A stretch of 64,000 nucleotides of DNA from Clitoria ternatea (GCA_037962975.1 CM075674.1:42918501-42982500); one strand, 5' to 3'; positions 11,529 to 23,360 are shown, counted from the stretch's first letter. Numbers and translations: made by a program. The notes: generated from the sequence alone by a model not told the origin.

Positions 11529-13725
11529 AAAAAATCAAAAAAAAGAAAAAGAAAAAAATAGACTGTGGAAATCATATAAGACACTGAGGACAATGTCTTG
11601 AATAAGTGTGGGGGGGTCTGAGTTATATATATATATTTTATTATTTTTTTATGAGGGATAGACAGAGTAAAGATTAATTTGGGAAAGTTGTATCTAAAGT
11701 CATAAAGATGCATCTTTGAGAACCAAAGTCTTGAGATGTATCCTTCACTATATAGTGTCAGTATCACTTTTGTTTAATTTTTTTTAAAATAAAAAAATAA
11801 TTTATTTTTTTTTCTTTTCTTTTATGAGTACTTTTGTTGGGATGGGCTGAGTAAAGAGTCCAAACTCTTGAGACGCATCCTCATAACAAATCTCACTCGG
11901 ATAACCACAATCGTTTCACCTTCCTTATCAAAACCATTTTTCATAAAAATAATAATAATAAAAAACACACACACACACATGGCCACCATCTTTACTTTAG
12001 TGCCGCATCTTTGCCTTTACCTTCCCTAGAATCATTTCCATTCGACATCAACCATTCTGCAACCATAAACATCATCTTCATCATTCTCCAGCCGCCACAC
12101 TTTGCCTTCATCCTTTTCTTTCAGATCGGAGCCACACCACTAGTCAATCATCAGGTTCTTTATTTTCTCTTAATGGATGATATAGCAGAGTCTTTCTATA
12201 GGCATACGAATGAATTAAGATGTATGTTATTGCTCTTGATGCTACTCATGGTTGTGTTGATGATATTTTTCTTATGGGTTCTAACACAAGGCCTATGAAA
12301 CTGGGTTGTATGACACAATCAAATTGTTCAGTTATACTAATCATTTCACATGCAATTGAACTGACCAATTTGTTGTAGGTATCTTTGTTACTAAGCGCCC
12401 TTGAAAAAAAAAAGTACAGAGCAAGAAGCATAAGGAACCGGATCTTGACACCAATATTTGGTTATGATTTATTTTCCTTTTTTGTTTCTTGTTCACAAAA
12501 AAAAATCATCATTTCTAGTTTTTTTTATTTTAAATTCTACATGCTTTTCACTAAATTTGTTTTTTTTTAAAAAAAAATTGTCTAAGTAATGAGTAATTGC
12601 ATCACCCTTGTCCAATATTTCATGACATGTTGTGACTAATTTCCTTGCATATTAAGTTAATAAGTTGTTTGTGAAGATCAAATTGTATATGAATTGTGAT
12701 AAATTGACCACCCTCGGTGAGATTTTGAGCTTAATTGGATGGATTATATTATGCCATCTTTCTTTTTTCTTGATTAACCCTTATTTATTAGTACTCTAGA
12801 ACTTGACTTGTTTCTTTTTTATGTATTATGTTCCATGTGCATGCTTTGATGTGATTAAGGCCATTTTTGTTTTAACTAGCCACTAGCCATATTCCTTACC
12901 TTACATACTTTCCATTGTTACCCACGTTGAGCTTATATCCATTTCTTGATTCAGCCATATAATTAGCCAATAGCCAAAAAAAAACATGATCACCTTTGCT
13001 TAGGAATTGATTAAGAGTTTTGGAATTACTATGAATAAAGATTCTTGATGATTGTGGAAATGTACCCAAGATATATATGTTGTTGTTTCATTGTTCAAAA
13101 AGAAAGTAAAAAAATAATAAAAAAAAGAAAAAAAAAGAAGAAAAAGAAGAAGTGGTGAATATATGTATGAAAATAATCAGGAGGATTTATTCTCATGTTT
13201 TATCCTCCATCATGTTTCATTTTGCTAAGTATTGAGTTTCAAAATATACTTCCACAATCACTGAATCACTTACTCCATTTCTCTTTTTCAACCCTAAGTT
13301 TAGCCATACTATTTTATTTTATCCACCCTATATCACCTTGGCCCCATTACAACCTTAATAAAGTCCTTTTGATCTCTGCATGCATATGTGTTCAAATATG
13401 GAAATTAGAAATTTGTCAAGCCTATGGTAGTGCTAATTTATTTGGGTGATTTCTAGGAGTATACACAAACCCAAGCAATTGAGATATAGAGAGCATAAAG
13501 AGAACATCTATCACATTTTCATCCACTCTTTGATTTGATCACTCAATTTGTGAAACTAGTATGTAATGCTTCTTATTCACACTTATCATGACCTCTTGAT
13601 ATAAGGGATGATGTGTATTACTTATTATTTTAGACTTAAAAAAAATCAATTTGAAAAAAAAAACCTTTTTCTGTTGTTTCTCATTTTAGTTTTTGGTTTG
13701 GTTTTGCCCTGGAGTGCAAAAGCTT
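11529..13725 (+). other. Element A 3' noncoding region with a second polypurine-like tract
   Basis: A/T-rich DNA after the LOG-like stop. At 11585-11618 lies a GAGGACAATGTCTTGAATAAG block followed by a GTG-plus-seven-G run, a block familiar upstream of the 3' LTR in Athila and Tat elements, here 2.1 kb too early. At about 11850 a stretch repeats part of the cysteine-rich ORF (10382-10437) with 17 bases missing. A CA microsatellite is near 11968. A conserved block (CATTACAACCTTAAT, then CCTTTTGATC) at 13345-13374 is shared with element D at 50870. Apart from the short hydrophobic frame at 12173, no gene is seen. Confidence 0.6.
12173..12298 (+). CDS. Possible 41-residue hydrophobic peptide in element A
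   Basis: A short frame (MDDIAESFYRHTNELRC, then about 20 Leu/Met/Val/Phe residues forming one membrane span, ending TQGL). An envelope-like gene of some Athila elements would lie in this area, so a residual membrane anchor is conceivable. It is short enough to be chance. Confidence 0.15.
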   Translation: MDDIAESFYRHTNELRCMLLLLMLLMVVLMIFFLWVLTQGL

Positions 13726-13740
13726 AAGTGTGGGGGAATT
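13726..13740 (+). other. Polypurine tract of element A
   Basis: AAGTGTGGGGGAATT abuts the first base of the 3' LTR (TGATAAAT at 13741), the expected place for plus-strand priming. Confidence 0.8.
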
Positions 13741-15221
13741 TGATAAATCAATTTTAATACACTTCTTATAGTTTTACACTTGGGTTTTATTATATAATTA
13801 CTATGTTTAATAATAGTATTTTAATTAAGTTTTATGTTGTTTAGTTAAATTGAAGTATTATGTATATATGTTTCAATTTTCATTTTTTGTATGTATCTTG
13901 AGTATCTTGCCTTATTTTGGCCATAACTTGGGCTTTTGTGATCCAAATGGGTTAATCTTGGAGCCTATGGAAAGCTAAGACAGAGGGATACATCATGATG
14001 ATCAAATTTAGTTATTTTGAATTTGAAAAAAATAAAGAAATGGAGCTTGAATCAATCAGCCCTCATGTGTCCCACCAGCATTGACATAGTTCACCAAAAT
14101 ACACATATCTGGAGCTCTAGATGTCCAAATGACCTGATTCTTGCACCAAATAATAAGACAGAGATCTACAACTTTCATGTTGAAGGTTTTTCAAAAGTTG
14201 GCCATCTAGAAGGTCATATTGGACTCGCAAGGTGGAGAAGATAAAGAGGAGGATGAATTTCAACACCTACCATTATCTTCTTTTGAATTATTGTAATTTC
14301 AAGCCCACCAATGTTGAAAAAATGCATTAATAATTAGAAAATTAATGTATAGCATCATCATATCTTGCCTATAAATAGATGCTTGAAGTTGTAAGGAAGA
14401 TACACAAGAAATACATAAGAAATACATGCTTTAGTTTCCATTATAATTCTATATCTTTGTTTTAGCTTCTTAAGTTTTAGTTCTTTCTTTTGCTTTATCT
14501 CCTTGTTCTATATTCCATCCTTCAAGTTATGGTTTTCATTTCCCTTCCTCAATATCAAGTAAGTTAATTTTATTATTTGTTATTTACTTTTATAATCAAA
14601 GTTTTAGTAAATTTAATATTAGCTTTCATTGTTAAAAATTATCATGGAAGCTTAATCTTTTAAAATCAACTCAAGGAATTTAATTTTTCTTTATGTTAAC
14701 TTTGAGTTCTTGCTCTTAATATTTTGATTGAAGATAATTACTTTTCTTTGTTTCTCAAGCACTTATGATGGTAGATTATTTAAGTGTATAACCGATTGGT
14801 ATATAATTAAACAATCTATAATCTAAACTGATGTTGGTTGGTTAATAAATAATCAATTTGAGAACAAAGATTAAGTTACTAAATAAGAGATTTCTATTAA
14901 GTTTCTTAACTCAATCAAATTATGGTTTTAAAGTTATTTTAGTAATTAATAAGAATATATCGATTGATTATTCTTATTAGTTCATTAATTCAATTCTAGA
15001 AGATTTTCTAGAATATAATCATTTAGGGATTCCAAATGATTCAAGATTGAGAAATTAATTATATTTAATCATATTTGTGAACAATGATTAGTTAACTAAA
15101 GATTTATTAATTCCTTGGGTTGGTTGTTTCTAAATTTGATTATTCCTACTCATAAATTTACTTTTTGCACTATCATATAATCACTTAATTTTCCTTTCAA
15201 GCTCAACACAAACCCCCCTTT
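13741..15221 (+). repeat. Element A 3' LTR, truncated
   Basis: Copies 2230-3713 in order, including the TATA box at 14370, then stops at the C run (AAACCCCCCTTT). The last 118 bases present in the 5' LTR are missing. The next bases already belong to ORF1 of element O on the minus strand. Confidence 0.85.
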
Positions 15222-15654
15222 CTTAAGTAATCTCTTTCGATTTTTTGCTGTTTCCAATCTCATTTGATGGTTTGCTTGCTTTCTAAGTTCTCCCTTTTCT
15301 GAAGGGCGCATTCTTGTTGAGACTTTAGCAAGTCTTTCTCTAGCTTCTTGTTTTTGGCAATTAGCTCTTTTATGTTTGCTTTTATTGCCTCCTCTTCAAT
15401 GGCAGGTGGGGGAATAGGTGTGCTTGTTGGGAGATAGGGTGGACTTCTAAAAGGTAGTTTGACAATGGAAACCCTATTCAGGATCCATTGGTAGTATTCC
15501 TCCTTTACGGTGTGGCTTCAAGCTCATAGTTCTTTCCCTTGTCTGTGGACTTTCTTCCATGCATTTGCTATATCCTAAATGAACAATCTTTTTCTGAGTA
15601 ATAAACGGTAAAAAGAGTAAGGGATTCTTCGTCAGGTGGCCCAAGCAATGGGTA
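15222..15654 (-). pseudogene. Element O ORF1, middle piece
   Basis: Minus-strand piece linking the N-terminal part (43324-44307) to the C-terminal part (1862-2229). At its right edge it resumes a motif matching YPLLGPP of the B ORF1 across the B insertion. Next comes the end of the globular domain and then the coiled-coil start (EELIAKNKKLEKDL-like, with RENLESKQ near 15290). Homopolymer runs and small indels break the frame around 15480-15620. It ends at the truncated A LTR, aligned with B ORF1 near 20990. Confidence 0.65.
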
Positions 15655-15751
15655 TGAACACCTATTTCAATCTGGTCGGTCCACAAGTGAAAAAGAATAC
15701 AAGTAAAAAAAAAGTAAAAAAAAAAGAAAAGAATACAAGCAAAAAAAAATG

Positions 15752-15804
15752 ACTCAGAAATGATCATTTCTGAGTGAAGGGACTCGGAATGATCATTTCC
15801 GAGT
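15752..15804 (+). repeat. Twin palindromes near the start of the B LTR
   Basis: 15752-15775 is a perfect 24-bp palindrome centred on AATGATCATT with ACTCAG/CTGAGT ends. 15782-15804 is the same palindrome with CGG/CCG in place of CAG/CTG and one A missing. Both are present, slightly changed, in the 3' LTR near 40461-40517. Confidence 0.8.
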
Positions 15805-16737
15805 GAGACATGATCCCTGGCCTGTTTTCGCCCAAGCGGGTGATGGTTCGCTCAAGCGAGTCAGGTATTTCCGATTAGAGTATTCCCATTTCCGAGTAAA
15901 TAAGGTCGGTTTCCGAGCGAAATACATCTGAAGGGCTGATTGTCGACTGGAACCGTTCTGATTGAAACGAATTCGACTCAGAATGATGTAATCCGAGTAG
16001 AATTACACAGAAATGACCAAAACCGAGTGGAATTACTCAGAATGGAGCGAATCCGAGTGGAATACTTCACTGTTGGAGGAAATCCGAGTGGAAGCTTCCC
16101 TATCAAAGCCATTCCGAGTGAAAAGTGGTTGATCTTGAAGAAATATGTCCCTATTAGAAGTACATCCGAGTGGAAGCTGTCCCACTGCAATCATTCCGAG
16201 CCAATTTCCAATTTCTGAGTAAGAAATATGCAATTCTGAGTGAAAAGAAGGTCGGTTCCGAGTGAAAATGTCTGAGATCCAAATTCTGAGTGGAGTCCCG
16301 GGTGAGCATATCCGAGTGGTCAGATTCTTAATTTCTCAATTCTGATTGAGGTATAAAGGATGACACCGAGTGCAGCAATCCCAACATCCGAGCATATCAT
16401 GATTAAAGTATGAAGCCAATTCCGAGTGAATTTGTCCGAGTCATCAGAGTTTCCCAAAGTATCGAGGACGACTCCCTATTGTGAATCTGAGAGGGTTGAA
16501 GTTCATTTCCAAACCGGCTGACAACATTCTGACTGAATAAGTGTGAAGTTAAAGAAAGAATGGTTTTGATCTACCAGCAACCGAGCAAAATTTTTCTGAC
16601 ATGCCGAGTGAATCAAGCAGAAGGGCAGAGGGAGGCTTCAAGCAGAAGGATTGCCAAGCAAGATTTCTCCGAGTGCTGATTGAACCATTCGAATGAAGGA
16701 AGACATGAAGCTATACTGAGTGAAGAATCCTCAAGTT

Positions 16738-16845
16738 GTCGAGTGAAGACCTTTCAGTCAGCACCGAGTGAAGACTTTTCAGTCAGTACCGAGTGAAGTT
16801 TCTTCAGTCAGCACCGAGTAAATCCTCTTCAGTCAGTTTCCGAGC
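16738..16845 (+). repeat. 25-bp tandem array in the B LTR
   Basis: About four units of TCAGTCAGCACCGAGTGAAG plus five bases, each carrying the CCGAGTG box. The 3' LTR counterpart (41452-41607) has about six units, so the number has changed since insertion or during replication. Confidence 0.75.
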
Positions 16846-17280
16846 CATTTTTACCCAATTCCGAGTCATCTTTCATCCAATTCTGTGTTATTATTCAACC
16901 ATTCCGAGTCAAACTCCAAACATTTCAGTCGGTTCGAGTCATTCTTCACTCGGTTTTTGTAAAACAACACCTTTTTCCACTCGGTCTCGTGCACCAAATT
17001 CATCTTTTCCACTCGGATTTTGGAGAGAAGGTAAAATCCGACCCATATTCCCACCGAGTGCCCTTGCTGACTTAGATTTCCACTATCCAAGTGGATCTTT
17101 GACTTATGGGGGGTGGATAACAAAAGGACAAAGGAGAGGCCCACTAGCTGCCGACCCCTATGGCTGTCTAGGTGCAAGCTGTGTCCACTAACTCCATCCA
17201 GGCTGGCCAAGTGGGGCGGCTGGCAAGGAAAAATAATAAAAAAGGACCACTTGCCACTGCTGGTGGGCGTCCAGGACCTC

Positions 17281-17288
17281 TATAAATA
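17281..17288 (+). promoter_or_regulatory. TATA box of the B LTR promoter
   Basis: TATAAATA in a C/G-richer setting (CAGGACCTC before it), repeated at 42043-42050. A C/T-rich stretch follows, as in plant core promoters. Confidence 0.65.
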
Positions 17289-17755
17289 GAGAGGATCCTG
17301 GAGCCTTCAGGGGAGCCCTCATTTTTGAGAAAAAAAGGAACACAAGCCGTCCCTCTCTCTTTCTCTCACTGTCTGAGACCCCCTTCCACCGTCCCTCTCC
17401 CTCTCCATACAGCTCCTAAAATACACCTCTCAATACCGTCTCACTCTCCATACTGCCCCCTAAAGCGTCCTTCTCCTCTTCTCTTCATACCACACAGCCC
17501 CCTCTAATCTCTCTTCACCGTACTGTCTCACTCAACCGTCCTTATAGCCCCTCCCAGCCGTCCTCAACTCCTCACTCCAATCCGTCCTCAACTCCTCACT
17601 CCAATCCGTCCTCACTCCTCTCACTCAACCGTCCTCACCCCTCACTCTCAACCGACCTCTCTCAATTTACCCAACCGATCTCGCTCTTCACCAACACCGT
17701 CCCTCTCCTATTAATTCCAATACCGTCCCTCTTCTCCCTCGGTCAGCCCACGTTT

Positions 17756-17905
17756 CACTCGGTATTCCACTTCCTCACTCGGTATTCCACTTCCTCACTC
17801 GGTATTCCACTTCCTCACTCGGTTTTCCCATTTTGCACTCGGTTTTCCCATTTTGCACTCGGTATTCCACTTTTTCACTCGGTTTTTCACCTTTTCACTC
17901 GGAAT
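17756..17905 (+). repeat. 20-21-bp tandem array with CACTCGG in the B LTR
   Basis: About eight units, the first ones CACTCGGTATTCCACTTCCT, later ones with TTTTCCCATTTTG. CACTCGG is the reverse complement of the CCGAGTG box scattered through the first half of the LTR. The 3' copy is at 42519-42690. Confidence 0.85.
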
Positions 17906-18542
17906 TTCATTTTCCCACTTAAATAAATTGCTTTTCTTTTCTTTTTTACCCCTTTCAAGGTTTGTAATAAATATGTAACAAAAATGAGTGCTTCATACAT
18001 TCTATTTGGACTAGCAAAAAGGTTGTAATGAATATTATTATTCTCATTATTATTGTAATTTTTATTTCTCTATTTTCTTAAAAAGGCGGAACGAGATTAA
18101 TTTGGACGAGACGTCTTGTTAATCTCATTTTTCTTTTTTAAAAAAAGGGGTGGAGCGAGTTTAATTTGGACGAGACGTCCTGTTAATCTCATGTAAAAAT
18201 TCCGTGTTTGTTTTGTTTATTTTTATATATATATATTTTTTGTCATTTCATGTATTTTCTTTTTAATGAAGAAGTTAAAATAATTATTGGGTTGATTATA
18301 ATGCGCGCTATCATATTGAGGTAACCGTTTTTATAACGGACAGTTATGAGGTGCTAATACCTTCCTCACCTGTAATTAGACTCCCGAACATGGAATTTCA
18401 TTTTTTATAACCAGTGCTTTAACGAAAGGTTTTCCCGGTATTTTATCCTAAAAAATATTGGTGGCGACTCCCTGTTTTTCTTTTCAAAACGAAAGATCAT
18501 TTTGAGGGTCGGCCGTGCCGCCGCGATCCCGGTCGCGACAGA

Positions 18543-18560
18543 TGGCGACTCCACTGGGGA
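18543..18560 (+). other. Primer binding site of element B (tRNA-Arg type)
   Basis: TGGCGACTCCACTGGGGA starts two bases after the LTR. It is complementary to the 3' end of a plant tRNA-Arg (CCAGCGGAGTCG type) with one mismatch, the primer typical of Ogre/Tat. The same site, reversed, is at 53211-53228 in element O. Confidence 0.75.
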
Positions 18561-19578
18561 CTTAGAGAGTCAAGCCAGTCAATTTGATAGCGCATGTTTT
18601 AATTAGCATATTAATTATTTAACTTCTTCCTTTATTTTATTTTCTGTCAATGTTTGTATATGGTTTCTGTTTTGTTTATATTTTATCATTTATATGTCTG
18701 TGTGATTATTGAACCCTAGGTTAGACGACTTTGTATATTTGTTCTGTGTTTGTTCTTTGTGCAAAATGGGGTAAGGTAAAAGGTATTGAATGCCCTTCCA
18801 CACACTACACTCACATTTACTTGCACACACCTATGAGTGGTGCCCTATACCCAGGCCCCAAATAAAGCTTAAGTTAGGAGGGGTTATAACGGAATCGTAT
18901 GGGATGTACTTCCTATCCGGTGTTCGTGAGAACCTCAACCAGAGTTCGACCTCTCATGATATACGCACTTAGTGGATTCCCCACTGTTTGCGTCCCTGGC
19001 ATGGGTAGGATCTTGGCTCTGGTGACCTTCTAGATGTCTAGTATAAGCTACCCGGTATGGAGAATTACTTTTAAACAAGCCATAGGTCCTAGAAAAGACT
19101 TTCAACAAAACCCAACCTAGGTCACAAAAGGGCAGACTTTATTTTACCTTATGTCATTTTTACTCTCCCTTTAAATCCAAATGAATGAATTATCTATCCA
19201 TTGAGGGTACTCTATTTTGAAAACAATGATTCATTTCCAAAATATCCAGTACACTCCGAGTGGATGGATAATTCTCTTTTGATCATGTACCTCCAAGTCC
19301 TGAGTTGTAGATTTTCATGGTCGTCAAAACAAGGAAATCAAAAGAAACAATTTTGGATCCCTTTAACCGGGGCATCAATGACGATTAAGAAAATCTATGG
19401 CTTCTGCAACTTAGACTCGCATGAGTTTTGGAAATCAGTGTTTCCCAAAAAAAAAAAATTTTTTTATCACATCTTTGGGGAAAATATGAATTTCAAAACA
19501 TAACAATAACTGATTCCTTTTCTTTGTTTCGATATTCACAGGACACGATTCAGAAATTGGCAGTATCTCTGAGCAAGT
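18561..19578 (+). other. Leader of element B
   Basis: About 1 kb between the primer site and ORF1 with no convincing gene. It is homologous to the reversed leader of element O (52922-53210 and 44308-45085), including the stretch with GAACCCTAGG near 18711. That homology shows where D interrupted O. Confidence 0.7.
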
Positions 19579-21512
19579 ATGGAAATTAACATGAAACATG
19601 ACAATTATGGTACAGATGTGACAGAGTTGAAGAAAATATTACATATCAAACCTAAGAAAGTTGATACAGTTAGTCTGCAAGCACTGGGGAAAAGATTAAG
19701 TATGACTCAGAAGATGGCCCTTACCAGGAAATATGGGAAGATCTTAAGACTATTGGAGGTGGAAGTCCAAACCGAAGCAATTACAGCCTTGGCACAATTT
19801 TATGACCCACCCCTCCGCTGTTTCACATTTAGAGATTTTCAATTGGCTCCGTCAATAGAAGAATTTGAACAGATATTGGGGATACAAGTGGAAGGGCAAA
19901 TTCCCTATCGCCATCTTGACCATCACACAACAACCGCTTCAATTGCCCGTGTTTTAAGAATCTCTCCCGAGGCATTAAGGAATGTGCAAATGAATAGAAA
20001 TCAAGTTCCCAGGTTCACCCGAGAATTTCTTGAGAAGCACATGTAGATCCTGGCTGATAAAGAGGAATAGGAGGCTTTCATGGATACTTTAGCCCTCACT
20101 ATTTACGGGGTTGTCTTGTTCCCTAATTTAGACAACTACGTAGATTATGATGCCATTGCTGTCTTCCCGGCTCGTAAGCACCGGCTCGAGAATCCAGTCA
20201 TAGCCATTTTAGCTAATGTGTATTGCACCATGGATTTCTGCCACACACAAGGGGGATCATTTGCTGTTTACCCGTTTTATACGTATGGCTCACATCTTAT
20301 ATCTTCCATCAAATATGTAAAGCCGAGTGTCCGGTTTCTGATTTGAAATTGTGTCAATTGGCCGTGAAAAGTGGGCGTGAATGGGCTAATCACCTCGTAA
20401 GCCTTACAGATGAAAAAGTCAGGTGGTATCCTCAATGGCTAATGGTTGAGTCAATCATCTATAGTTGTGGAGGTTATTCGAATGTTCCTCTCATGGGAAC
20501 GCAGGGATGCATCAATTACAACCCTGTTATTGCAAAGCGTCAGTTGGCTTATCCTCTACTCGGGCCACCGAACGTAAAATTGCTCACTTCTTTTGTTTTG
20601 TACTATGCAAAAGGGAATTACACATCCGCTGTTCGGGATATAGCCAATGTGTGGAAGAAAATCCATAGGATGGGAAAAGAATTAGGGGCACGAAGCCATG
20701 CTGTAGGGGATGAATATTTTGAATGGGTCCTAAACAGGGCCTCCATTGTAAAACTGCCCTTCAAAAGCCCTTCATACCAATCCGCGAATAATTTCCCTCC
20801 GCCAGTCATCATGGAAGACAAGGTCACCATGGCTCTGAAGGCATAAATAGAAGAGTTGACAGCAAAGAATCAGAAGCTAGAAGAGGATCTTTTGAAATGT
20901 CAACAAGAGTGCTCCCTTCAGAGGAAGGAGAATTTCGAGGGGAAACATGCTATGGATGAAATGCGAAAGAAAAGGAAGATTGACGAAGACTACAGGGTGA
21001 AACAGGACCATTGCCTTCGTGCGGCTAATTCCCAGCTTAAAATAAAAGGCCAACAGAGTGACGCCATATTGGCTGAAAAACAAGTCCTGAAAAACATGCT
21101 GACACTATCCAAAGGAAAAGAAAAAAAGACCTCGGTGCAAAAGGAAATGCTGCAGACCCAGGTCCACAAATTGGAGCAACATCTTGATGAAACAATGAGG
21201 GCTTATGAGCAAGAAATACATGATGAACAGAAAAAAACCTGTGATGCTGAGCAACACTGCCAAAAGGCCACACGAGCTTTGGGGACTGAGTTAGCTCAAC
21301 AGGACGAGGTCGTTCATTTATGGATGGACCATTTCGCCAAGTTGGCATACATAGCTAATGGAATCTTGGAGGATTTTCCCTCAATGTTGAAGCAGGGTAA
21401 AGGCATGGTCAATCCTTTATCCACCCCAAAAGAGATATCATTATTTCTGAACTATTGCCAGGAAAGACTTTGTAAAATGAGGGCCATGATTACTCAGGCC
21501 AGGGATGGTTAA
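19579..21512 (+). pseudogene. Element B ORF1 (Ogre-type extra ORF, plant-mobile-domain-like, then coiled coil)
   Basis: About 645 codons upstream of gag. Start ATG at 19579 (MEINMKHDNYGTDVTELKK), the same start as in element O. Residues about 30-430 form a globular domain with FYDPPLRCFTFRDFQLAPS, ALTIYGVVLFPNLDNYVDYDAI, WYPQWL and LLGPPN. This resembles the plant-mobile/DUF7745-like proteins common in legume databases; that assignment is from memory. Residues about 430-580 are a charged coiled coil, followed by a conserved tail (MDHFAKLAYIANGILEDFPSMLKQ). Breaks: TAG at 20044 and 20068, a frameshift near 20250, TAA at 20844. Its role in the Ogre life cycle is unknown. Confidence 0.75.
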
Positions 21513-21819
21513 AATGTTGTAATTAAATCTTTCAAGTAATATTGTACCTCTACAGAAGAATGGAATGATGAATTAATCTTCTTTCACAATTGTTTCATGT
21601 TAATTTCCACCTTACTGCTTTACCTAGTACTTTTGAATGGGACGTTCTAAGGAACGGTCAGAGAATAGGGCTAAATTCAGAATCGTATCCTACGCAACAT
21701 CATTTGTTTTTCTTTTCCTTTTTTCTTTATATGTTTACTTTTATTTTCCTAACAAAATGTTATGGTTTCCAGACATAACGGGTAGACATCCTTACGCGAC
21801 TAGGCTTAATACAAGACTC

Positions 21820-23360
21820 ATGGCTGAAATGGAACAAGAAAATAAGAGCTTGAGAGCCGAAGTCAATCAGTTGAAAGAACAGATGGCTGAGATGGCCAAG
21901 CTTCTTGAAAGAAGAGTCATAGAAAGGGATTCTTCAGCAGGCATTGAAGACGCTAGACAACGACCATCCACTCAGGGTCCTGCTGGAGGGCCAAGCTCAA
22001 ATCCTACTGCGCCTCCCCTAACCATTCACGTTAGGAAATCAAACCCTGCTGACACCCAGCAACCTATCTACATAGATGAGGAAGGTAATGCCATACCCTT
22101 TCCCCCATATGGATTGCCACCTGGCTATTTCCCACCACTTCAAGAAGAGCCTGATTATCAGGAAACAATCCTTCATACGGCTCAGCCAAACGCTCCGCCC
22201 GTCCGGGATCCTCAAACGATTCCAATCCATACACAAGCCGCGCAACCACAAGCTGCTCAAGCAACAGCCAGACCCCACATCTCAATGCCTAATGCAAACC
22301 TGGCACATGTCGACCAACCAGTTAGGGGTACTAGTCATCATGTCACTACAGGTCCAAGTGCTGCTGCTGCTACCCAGGAGGGAAGATTAGAGTTCTTGGA
22401 AAGGCGGTTAAAAGAAATGGAAAGAATGAATCGGTTTGGAATGGGCAGTGCTGCATAACTCTGTCTGATTCCTGATGTTGTTATTCCCCTCCAAATTCAA
22501 AATGCCTGAATTTGACAAATATCGGGGGCTAACCTGTCCAAAGAACCATCTTACCATGTACTGCCGGAAGATGGCCTCTCATGCTTCCAATGACCCTCTG
22601 CTCATTCATTGTTTCCAGGATAGTTTGGCTGGAGCACCTCTGACCGGGTACAATCATCTTGAACGATCTCGCATACGTTGTTGGGAAGATCTGGCAGATG
22701 CTTTCATGCAACAGTACAAGTATAATCTGGATATGGCGCCAGATAGAGTACAATTGCAAAACATGACCAAGAAAGATAACGAGAAGTTTAAAGAATATGC
22801 CCAACGGTGGCGAGAAGTAGCAGCGCAGGTTGATCACCTTTATCAGAGAAGGAGGTAATTTCTACATTTATTGATACACTCCAGTCACCCTTCTACGATA
22901 AGATGATTGGAAGCATTTCCTCCCATTTCTCCGACATCGTCACTATCGGAGAAAGAATAGAAAATGGCCTGAGGACTGGGAAAATTACTCGTGGCCCACC
23001 TGGGGTTGGAGCAGCAAGAAAACCTTCACTTGGAGAAGGTAAAATAAGAGAGGGAGAGACTAACCTGGTCTCTCACAATCAAAGAAGGAACCAACCCAGA
23101 TCACCTACCCCCATCACCTTTCCGTCAACTTATCCCAACGCACCACACCCATATGTGGCTGCAATCCCGAATTCGAACCCACCATATTTCTGACCACCTG
23201 TCATGTGACCACCTGCACCACCACAAGCACCATATCAGCCATAACAAATGAACCCACCGAATCCAAATCTGAGGAGACAAAATAATGACCGCACTCAAGT
23301 GCAATTTGATCCAATTCCCATGACCTACACGAGCTTCTCCCCCATCTTATTGAAAACACA
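21820..23360 (+). pseudogene. Element B gag
   Basis: Start taken at the ATG at 21820 (MAEMEQENKSLRAEVNQLKEQ), matching the O gag start. It has a coiled-coil opening, a Pro/Gln-rich linker, and a gag core with FKMPEFDKYRGL, MYCRKMASHASND, HCFQDSLAGAPLTGY and IGSISSHFSDIVTIGERIE. Breaks: TAA at 22456, indels near 22490, 22830 and 23330, and TGA 23191, TGA 23206 and TAA 23242 in the Pro-rich tail. By comparison with the O gag the frame continues through each. A possible splice acceptor (TTTCCAG at 21766-21772) precedes the start. Confidence 0.75.

Larger units (their letters stand above)
2230..15221 (+). mobile_element. Element A: Athila-like LTR retrotransposon with extra genes, including a LOG-like ORF
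   Basis: Bounded by long direct repeats (2230-3831 and 13741-15221) that begin TGATAAAT. Next to the 5' LTR is a tRNA-Asp-type primer site, and a polypurine tract abuts the 3' LTR. Inside are a gag-pol frame (4159-9669) with domains in the order gag, protease, RT, RNase H, integrase, and then about 4 kb of extra DNA. In Athila elements that position often holds an envelope-like gene; here it holds a cysteine-rich ORF and a LOG-like enzyme ORF. The element sits in ORF1 of O. The 3' LTR lacks its last 118 or so bases, and no target duplication survives. Confidence 0.85.
15655..18540 (+). repeat. Element B 5' LTR
   Basis: Starts TGAACACC, ends CGCGACA, and matches 40403-43323. The LTR is internally structured. 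Two adjacent palindromes (15752-15804) come first, then a zone of scattered CCGAGTG boxes (about 15800-16820), then a 25-bp tandem array (16738-16845), a TATA box (17281), a C/T-rich zone (17340-17750) and a tandem array built on CACTCGG (17756-17905). Last are two hairpin boxes with GGACGAGACGTC near 18105 and 18168. The 3' copy has about two more 25-bp units. Confidence 0.9.

Noticed and set aside
15940..16218. Open frames in the B LTR (also at 40651-40929 and 16793-17191)
   Set aside because: They follow the CCGAGTG repeats, occur on both strands, and overlap the LTR promoter; there is no coding signature.
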